This document shows positions 7,601 through 11,140 of a DNA stretch of 11,140 bases, piece after piece. The position numbers and the translations under genes were made by a program. The notes beneath the pieces are model-generated. The model was not told the DNA's origin. It searched no databases and saw only the letters and a program-made list of their open reading frames with translations. This DNA is from Nitrospirae bacterium CG2_30_53_67 (GTDB lineage Bacteria; CG2-30-53-67): assembly GCA_001873285.1 (NCBI GenBank), contig MNYV01000041.1, positions 1 through 11,140 of the forward strand, given 5' to 3'. How positions within the stretch are numbered: position 1 is the stretch's first letter; the number at the start of each line of letters is the position of its first letter.

Positions 7601-8386
7601 CTATCCCTTGCATAAAGTTAAATGAATCTCCAAACGCCCTTTTGTCCTGGTGACGGACATTTCCCCTCCCATCATGGCCATATAGAACCGTGACAAGAGC
7701 ATACCAAATCGAATCCTTCCTGGAATATTGCTTTTCACGGTCCATGTGAAAAGCTCTTCCGTTTCCATGATACCCGATCCGGAAAAAACCAGCATGATGC
7801 CGAGGGCGCCCCGGGAACGGACGGATTTCGCCGCCGGGAGCTCTTTCACGTTGACATGAATCTTCCGGGGCTTGAACAGAAAAAGCACACCCTCAAATAT
7901 ATTTTCCAAAATAAGCTGCAACTTTTGCTCGTCCCCCAGTATCCGGTAAGAAATTTTGGACGGAGTGTAAAACAGGTTGATCCCTTTCCCCTGAACCTTC
8001 ATGGAACGGAGGATCTTGTCCAGTGTGGAATTCAAAAAAGGGTGGACGGCGATCAAGTCTTGATGAAATTCGGTATTCTGTCCGACGGCCCGGCAATATT
8101 CCACCAGATGATCCAGGATGGTCAGGAGATCCGTACTCCTTCTCAGAATGATGCCCACCTCTTTCTTCTGTTCAGCGTTCAGATTCCCGATGCGTTCACT
8201 CAGGAGGATCTCGGAAAAGCCGATGACGCTGTTCATAGGGGACCGAAGGTCATGGGACAGATCTGAGATGACGTCATGGATATTCGGAAGAAATTTGAAC
8301 CGTGAAGGAGACGGTGACCCCATCTTTTTATGTGCGTTCATTAATTTCGGAACTTTTTCTAATGTTGTTTTGGATAATGCGTTCAT
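7601..8386 (-). CDS. Histidine-kinase-like protein with degenerate ATPase domain (possible phosphotransferase)
   Basis: A 261-aa cytoplasmic protein with no membrane segment. The HisKA dimerisation/phospho-acceptor domain (about 35-105) is well kept: H45 in DLSHDLRSPMNSVIGFSEIL. The following HATPase-like part (about 115-258) has the fold outline (GDEQKLQLILENIF; MMGGEMSV) but the ATP motifs are lost. In the N box the usual NA is G166-V167. In G1 the Asp of DxGxG is F201 (VFSGSGI). In G2 the usual GTGLG is R224-I-R226-F-G228. It therefore probably cannot phosphorylate itself. Known proteins of this build, ChpT and Spo0B, transfer phosphate between receivers; a phosphatase or scaffold role is also possible. 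The start at 8386 fits the promoter upstream, but ATG at 8341 (MNAHKK) is an alternative; neither has a strong ribosome site. It is coupled to the LuxR-type regulator downstream. Confidence 0.85.
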   Translation of the reverse strand: MNALSKTTLEKVPKLMNAHKKMGSPSPSRFKFLPNIHDVISDLSHDLRSPMNSVIGFSEILLSERIGNLNAEQKKEVGIILRRSTDLLTILDHLVEYCRAVGQNTEFHQDLIAVHPFLNSTLDKILRSMKVQGKGINLFYTPSKISYRILGDEQKLQLILENIFEGVLFLFKPRKIHVNVKELPAAKSVRSRGALGIMLVFSGSGIMETEELFTWTVKSNIPGRIRFGMLLSRFYMAMMGGEMSVTRTKGRLEIHLTLCKG

Positions 8387-8426
8387 TATTGATTTTATTT
8401 TTTAAAATCAAATCACGATTTTATTT

Positions 8427-8455
8427 AATATAGCACTTTTTTTTGATGGATACAA
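8427..8455 (-). promoter_or_regulatory. Candidate sigma70-type promoter of the kinase-like/LuxR regulator pair
   Basis: On the minus strand TTGTAT (8455-8450) and TATATT (8432-8427) are separated by exactly 17 nt, including an A-tract. The -10 hexamer lies about 40 nt ahead of the ATG at 8386 in an AT-rich stretch that contrasts with the GC-rich coding DNA. A run such as AATAAAATC/GATTTTATT just downstream may form a weak leader hairpin. This is the best promoter-like match noticed in the window. Confidence 0.55.
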
Positions 8456-8614
8456 CTATGCCCCAGTAGAAAATAGGCCCTTTAGGAGATTCCGTGTCCT
8501 CCATCGAAATTGTGAAAATATAGCACAAAATAAAGTTAAAACAAAGAATAAAATAATCCCATGGATGTGACGGCAGGATACGGGAATGGAGAATTTTTCC
8601 GGATGCCGGCATAC

Positions 8615-8648
8615 TAAAAGAGGCCCCTCAGGTTTTAAGACCAGGGGA
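8615..8648 (-). terminator. Candidate intrinsic terminator after the hybrid kinase remnant
   Basis: On the minus strand CCCCTGGT (8647-8640) can pair with ACCTGAGGGG (8633-8624) across a 6-nt loop, with a 2-nt bulge. CCTCTTTT follows immediately. It lies about 65 nt after the stop codon at 8712 and before the promoter of the next gene pair, where a terminator is expected. The T-run is short (4), so it may be weak. Confidence 0.4.
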
Positions 8649-8711
8649 CGGCGTGTGAAGAGGTTGGGACTCATGATGCAACTCCATGAATTCATTAGAT
8701 AAATAGCTTTA

Positions 8712-9301
8712 TTAATTCTCTCGGTGATCCAAGACTCCTCTTATTCTCCGGGCCAGCACAGACGGTGTGAAAGGCTTGGACAGGAAGTGAACACCCTCCT
8801 GGTCCAGGGGGATCCGTTCGTCCGCATAGCCGGACATGAAAAGAATCTTCATGCCGGGGCGGGTCTTCCTGATCTGCCGGGCCATATCCGGGCCGCTCTG
8901 TTCCGGCAGGACCACGTCGGTCAAAAGCAGGTCAATGTCTCCCACATGCTCCTGCATCCGGCGCAAGGCCTCTTCCCCGGTTCCGGCGGATAAAACCTGA
9001 TATCCCAGATCCGATAAAACCTGAACAGCCAGATCAAGAATGACCGCTTCGTCTTCAACAATGAGGATCGTCTCGCTGCCTCGGGGGATCGCATCTTTTA
9101 GGGAGGGGAGGGGATGCGCCTTCTCATCCTCTGTTTCCGAAATTGCGGGAAAATAAACTTTGAACGTTGTCCCTTGTCCCGGTTCGCTGTAGACATAGAT
9201 ATGGCCGCCCAACTGTTTTACAATGCCATAGACCGTGGAGAGCCCCAGGCCCGTGCCTTCTTTCTTGGTTGTGTAGAAAGGCTCGAAGATGTTTGCTCCG
9301 G
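8712..9301 (-). pseudogene. C-terminal remnant of hybrid histidine kinase: HATPase G2 end plus receiver domain
   Basis: This frame continues the hybrid kinase that starts at 10300. It reads [20 protein letters not shown], then [20 protein letters not shown], the G2/ATP-lid end of a HATPase, followed by FKVYFP, a linker and a complete receiver domain: acidic residues in [15 protein letters not shown], the acceptor Asp in [20 protein letters not shown], and Lys in FLSKPF. The stop is TAA at 8714-8712. No plausible start precedes it; TTG at 9212 would begin inside the ATP lid. I therefore read it as the second half of a broken gene, not an independent one. The receiver itself looks intact and could still work if expressed by re-initiation or frameshifting. 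Confidence 0.75.
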
Positions 9302-10300
9302 GGAGAAGGTGTGCAGAAGAAGGTCCGCGTAGCCGATGATGGCCGTGAGAAGATTGTTGAAATCGTGGGCGATGCCGCCTGCAAACCGTCCGATGGCCTC
9401 CATCTTCTGTGCCTGAAGAAACTGGGCCTCAAGTTTTTTTCGCTCGGTTACGTCACGGGCCACAGCGACGATGTAGTCCCGGTCTGGGAGGGAGACATAG
9501 CGAGCGTTGATCTCCACAGGCGTCACGTCTCCATTCTTGCAGCGGTGCTCCCGCTCAGCCAGGTCCTGGCCGATCTTCTTGAGTTCGGCGGCGCGCAGTC
9601 CCCAGGTATCGAGGGTGGCGATCCGGCTGTCGATTTCCCAGACGTGGAGGGCGAGCATCTCTTCCCGGGTGTAACCCAAACTACGGCAGGCCTGCTTGTT
9701 CACGTCCAGGATGCGCCCTGTATCGGGTTCGACGACAAAGATGGCGTCGTTGGAGTGATCGAGCAATGTCCGGAAGAGGAGGAGTTCCTTTTTGGCATGC
9801 TCCTGTTCGACATAGGCCGACTCGAGTTGGAGCATCTTCTGCTCGAGCTTCATGACCAGCCGTTCGTTGTAGAGCTTGAGGATCTGTTTCTCTCCCTCGA
9901 CTCCGGCATTATTTTTCCGGATCTTTCCTGCTTCGGCTTCCTGGATGACCTTCCGGATGATCTTCAGGAACTCTTCGGGCTCCGTGGGTTTCCGGATGAA
10001 CCCGTCGGCGCCGAGCTTATAGGCCAGTTCCTCGTCTCTGGCCTCGGTATAGGTCGCGGTGTAGAAGACAAAGTGGACCCTCTGCAGGGCCGGGTCGGCC
10101 TTGACTTGGCGGCAGAATTCAAAGCCGTCCATGACCGGCATGAGGATGTCGGAAATGATGAGTCCGGGCCGCTCTTTTCGGGCGATCTTCAGGGCCTTTT
10201 CCCCATTGGCGGCCGCTGTCACCTGGTGGCCCTCCTTCATCAAGAGTGTCTCCAGCAGGTATTGCGTCTCTTTATTGTCTTCTACAATCAGAATTTTCAT
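9218..10300 (-). CDS. REC-PAS-HisKA hybrid sensor kinase, 5' part of a gene broken by deletion and frameshift
   Basis: A cytoplasmic sensor kinase without membrane segments. The receiver domain is at 1-120 (E7/D8, acceptor D51 in [14 protein letters not shown]104 in FIRKP). A coiled-coil linker at about 133-175 is rich in E, K, Q and L. A PAS domain at about 176-288 includes [19 protein letters not shown] and ends with the PAC-like [13 protein letters not shown]. The HisKA H box [20 protein letters not shown] has H312. After about residue 334 (near 9300) the frame departs from kinase sequence ([17 protein letters not shown]) and stops at 9218, while the proper continuation is in another frame (8712-9301). 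H312 and the G2 motif are only about 37 residues apart instead of roughly 170, so about 130 residues with the N and G1 boxes are missing. The ATG overlaps the stop of the preceding receiver gene (ATGA). Confidence 0.8.
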   Translation of the reverse strand: MKILIVEDNKETQYLLETLLMKEGHQVTAAANGEKALKIARKERPGLIISDILMPVMDGFEFCRQVKADPALQRVHFVFYTATYTEARDEELAYKLGADGFIRKPTEPEEFLKIIRKVIQEAEAGKIRKNNAGVEGEKQILKLYNERLVMKLEQKMLQLESAYVEQEHAKKELLLFRTLLDHSNDAIFVVEPDTGRILDVNKQACRSLGYTREEMLALHVWEIDSRIATLDTWGLRAAELKKIGQDLAEREHRCKNGDVTPVEINARYVSLPDRDYIVAVARDVTERKKLEAQFLQAQKMEAIGRFAGGIAHDFNNLLTAIIGYADLLLHTFSPEQTSSSLSTQPRKKARAWGSPRSMAL

Positions 10301-10671
10301 AAATCCTTCCCCTGAAAATATTTCTGCAGCTCGGTCATGAATGTCTCGGGATCAATGGGTTTCTCGATGTATCCGGCGCACCCCGCGGCCAGGGCCTTTT
10401 CTCGGTCGCCGGCCATGGCATAGGAGGTCAACGCCACGATCGGGACCGTCTGATCGGCCCCGGAACCACGGATCCGTCTGGTCACCTCCAGGCCGTCAAT
10501 ATCCGGAAGCTGAATGTCCACCAGAATAAGGTCCAATCCCGGTTCCCGGGCCCGGGCCACACCCGAGGCGCCGTCTCGTGCCTCGATAACCTCATGACCG
10601 CTCTTCTCCAGGATAAAGCGGACTAGATAGATGTTCGCCTCGTTGTCCTCGATGACCAGGATGCGCTTCAT
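10297..10671 (-). CDS. Single-domain (REC-only) response regulator
   Basis: A 124-residue stand-alone receiver, the type that relays phosphate or acts by protein contact (DivK/CheY/Spo0F-like), with no output domain. It begins [20 protein letters not shown] with acidic pair E8/D9. The phospho-acceptor is D52 ([13 protein letters not shown]), the switch residues are T82 and Y84 (VALTSYAM) and the conserved Lys is K104 (YIEKPIDPE). The ATG at 10671 is chosen because AGGAG lies 7 nt upstream; the longer frame back to 10719 would place that site inside the gene. Its TGA overlaps the ATG of the hybrid kinase (ATGA), so the two are translationally coupled and probably work together. It lies 282 bp after the stop of the upstream histidine kinase, separated by repeats. 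Confidence 0.9.
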   Translation of the reverse strand: MKRILVIEDNEANIYLVRFILEKSGHEVIEARDGASGVARAREPGLDLILVDIQLPDIDGLEVTRRIRGSGADQTVPIVALTSYAMAGDREKALAAGCAGYIEKPIDPETFMTELQKYFQGKDL

Positions 10672-10733
10672 GGTCTTTCTCCTCATGGCAGTATTGTACA
10701 GACATATACATAACCTCATCAGTCAACCAGACC

Positions 10734-10831
10734 TTGTCATTCCCCGATCCCCCGATCAAGTCGGAGGACAGGCCCGATCGGGGAATCCAGCCAGTCGAAC
10801 TGGATTGTCCGGTCGAGCCGGACAATGACAA
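10734..10831. repeat. Three-hairpin element with TTGTCATT/AATGACAA ends
   Basis: A 98-bp non-coding element bounded by the inverted 8-mers TTGTCATT (10734-10741) and AATGACAA (10824-10831). Inside are three stems: ATTCCCCGATC (10739-10749) with GATCGGGGAAT (10776-10786), CCAG-TCGAA-CTGG (10791-10803), and ATTGTCCGG (10804-10812) with CCGGACAAT (10818-10826). Its build resembles the GTCATT...AATGAC small repeats that I remember from environmental genomes. Its mobility and function are unknown; there is no T-run that would make it a clear terminator. Confidence 0.75.
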
Positions 10832-10852
10832 AACAAAGAAACGGCTGTTATT

Positions 10853-10940
10853 TATTCGTGCCCATTCGTGGCTGGGTAGTATTTTTTGGCGCCTTTGTGC
10901 CTTGGTGGCGTAAAAGGCTTTTCTCTGTGCCCTCTGTGGC
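10853..10940. repeat. Three paired short repeats of the TTCGTG / CTTTGTG / CTCTGTG type
   Basis: Three neighbouring pairs of near-identical 7-mers occur: ATTCGTG at 10854 and 10864 (period 10), CTTTGTG/CTTGGTG at 10893 and 10901 (period 8), and CTCTGTG at 10923 and 10932 (period 9). Each pair ends in a G-rich GTGGC-like element. On the minus strand they read CACGAAT, CACAAAG and CACAGAG. The block sits between the kinase stop at 10954 and the three-hairpin element. No open frame with plausible protein content covers it. Confidence 0.55.
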
Positions 10941-10953
10941 GTCTGTTCTTCTT

Positions 10954-11140
10954 TCATGACCTTTTAACCGGCAACAGCACCGTAAATTCGCTCCCCTTCC
11001 CGAAACGGCTTTGGACCGAGATGGTTCCACCGAGAAGTCCGGACAGCTTTTTACAGAGATAGAGGCCCAAGCCGGTCCCATCGTATTTCTTGGTCAGCGA
11101 CATATCCACCTGCTGGAAGGGCTCAAAGAGAAGCCGCATG
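10954..11140 (-). CDS. Histidine kinase, C-terminal end (cut by window edge)
   Basis: Only the last about 61 residues lie in the window. They show the end of a HATPase domain with an intact ATP-lid/G2 region: FEPFQQVDMSLTKKYDGTGL, then GLYLCKKLSGLLGGTISVQS, then GKGSEFTVLLPVKRS and a TGA at 10956-10954. The frame is open to the edge, so the protein continues upstream; the Met at 11139 is not a real start. Sequences of the FEPFQQVD...GTGLGL type are typical of soluble or membrane hybrid kinases. It is the only kinase end in this window whose visible ATP-binding motif is intact, making it a candidate phosphate donor for the REC-only regulator downstream. Confidence 0.85.
   Translation of the reverse strand, partial: MRLLFEPFQQVDMSLTKKYDGTGLGLYLCKKLSGLLGGTISVQSRFGKGSEFTVLLPVKRS

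Noticed and set aside
8421-8695. Small minus-strand open frames in the gap after the hybrid kinase
   Set aside because: They have no ribosome site, no recognisable protein content, overlap each other in different frames and cover the candidate terminator and promoter.
9167-10315. Long plus-strand open frame opposite the hybrid kinase
   Set aside because: It is the complement of a well-recognised REC-PAS-HisKA protein; its own translation shows no family features.
10693-10728. Promoter ahead of the REC-only regulator (TTGACT and TACAAT on the minus strand)
   Set aside because: The spacing is about 22 nt, too long for a standard sigma70 promoter, and no better pair was found.
10887-10920. Terminator after the edge-truncated kinase (GCCTTT/AAAGGC and GGCGCC)
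   Set aside because: The stem is short and no T-run follows on the minus strand; the pairing comes from the repeat units.
10592-10957. Minus-strand open frame spanning the repeats between the kinase and the REC-only regulator
   Set aside because: Its translation is made of the short repeats and hairpin element, and its end overlaps the true regulator gene in another frame.

Overview
The window looks like chromosomal DNA from a moderately GC-rich environmental bacterium. The translation block, the abundant two-component genes and the many non-coding repeats would suit Desulfobacterota, Nitrospirota or a similar lineage. That placement is a guess from gene order and protein style, because no rRNA or lineage marker is present.

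Plus strand, 1-6555. A classical translation operon runs infC (IF3), rpmI (L35), rplT (L20), pheS, pheT, followed by mtnA of methionine salvage. infC most probably starts at a non-canonical ATA codon behind a perfect Shine-Dalgarno sequence. The leaders of infC, pheT and mtnA (positions 1-140, 2471-2796 and 5281-5407) are filled by copies of one intergenic repeat family. It is built from degenerate 8-bp units (roughly CTTGACCC) and ends in a CCCACTAAATGGG-like motif shortly before the next gene. The copy between pheS and pheT separates these normally adjacent genes by 427 bp, and contains an inverted copy of the core of the first repeat with an extra 44-bp hairpin.

Minus strand, 11140-6588. 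This region holds only signal-transduction genes. In transcription order they are: the 3' end of a histidine kinase cut by the window edge; a 280-bp gap with a three-hairpin element (10734-10831) and paired short repeats (10853-10940); a REC-only response regulator; overlapping it by ATGA, a REC-PAS-HisKA-(HATPase)-REC hybrid kinase broken by an internal deletion and frameshift near 9300; an AT-rich gap with a candidate terminator and a good sigma70-type promoter; a histidine-kinase-like protein that keeps its phospho-accepting His but has lost the ATP-binding motifs; and, 2 nt later, a REC-PAS-LuxR-type response regulator. That regulator converges on mtnA.

Working model (inference): the kinase-like protein at 7601-8386 resembles a histidine phosphotransferase of the ChpT/Spo0B kind more than an active kinase. 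It could relay phosphate between a hybrid kinase and the LuxR-type regulator at 6588-7598. The hybrid kinase in this window seems unable to make its own phosphate because most of its ATP-binding domain is missing. No CRISPR array, tRNA, rRNA, transposase or phage gene was seen.
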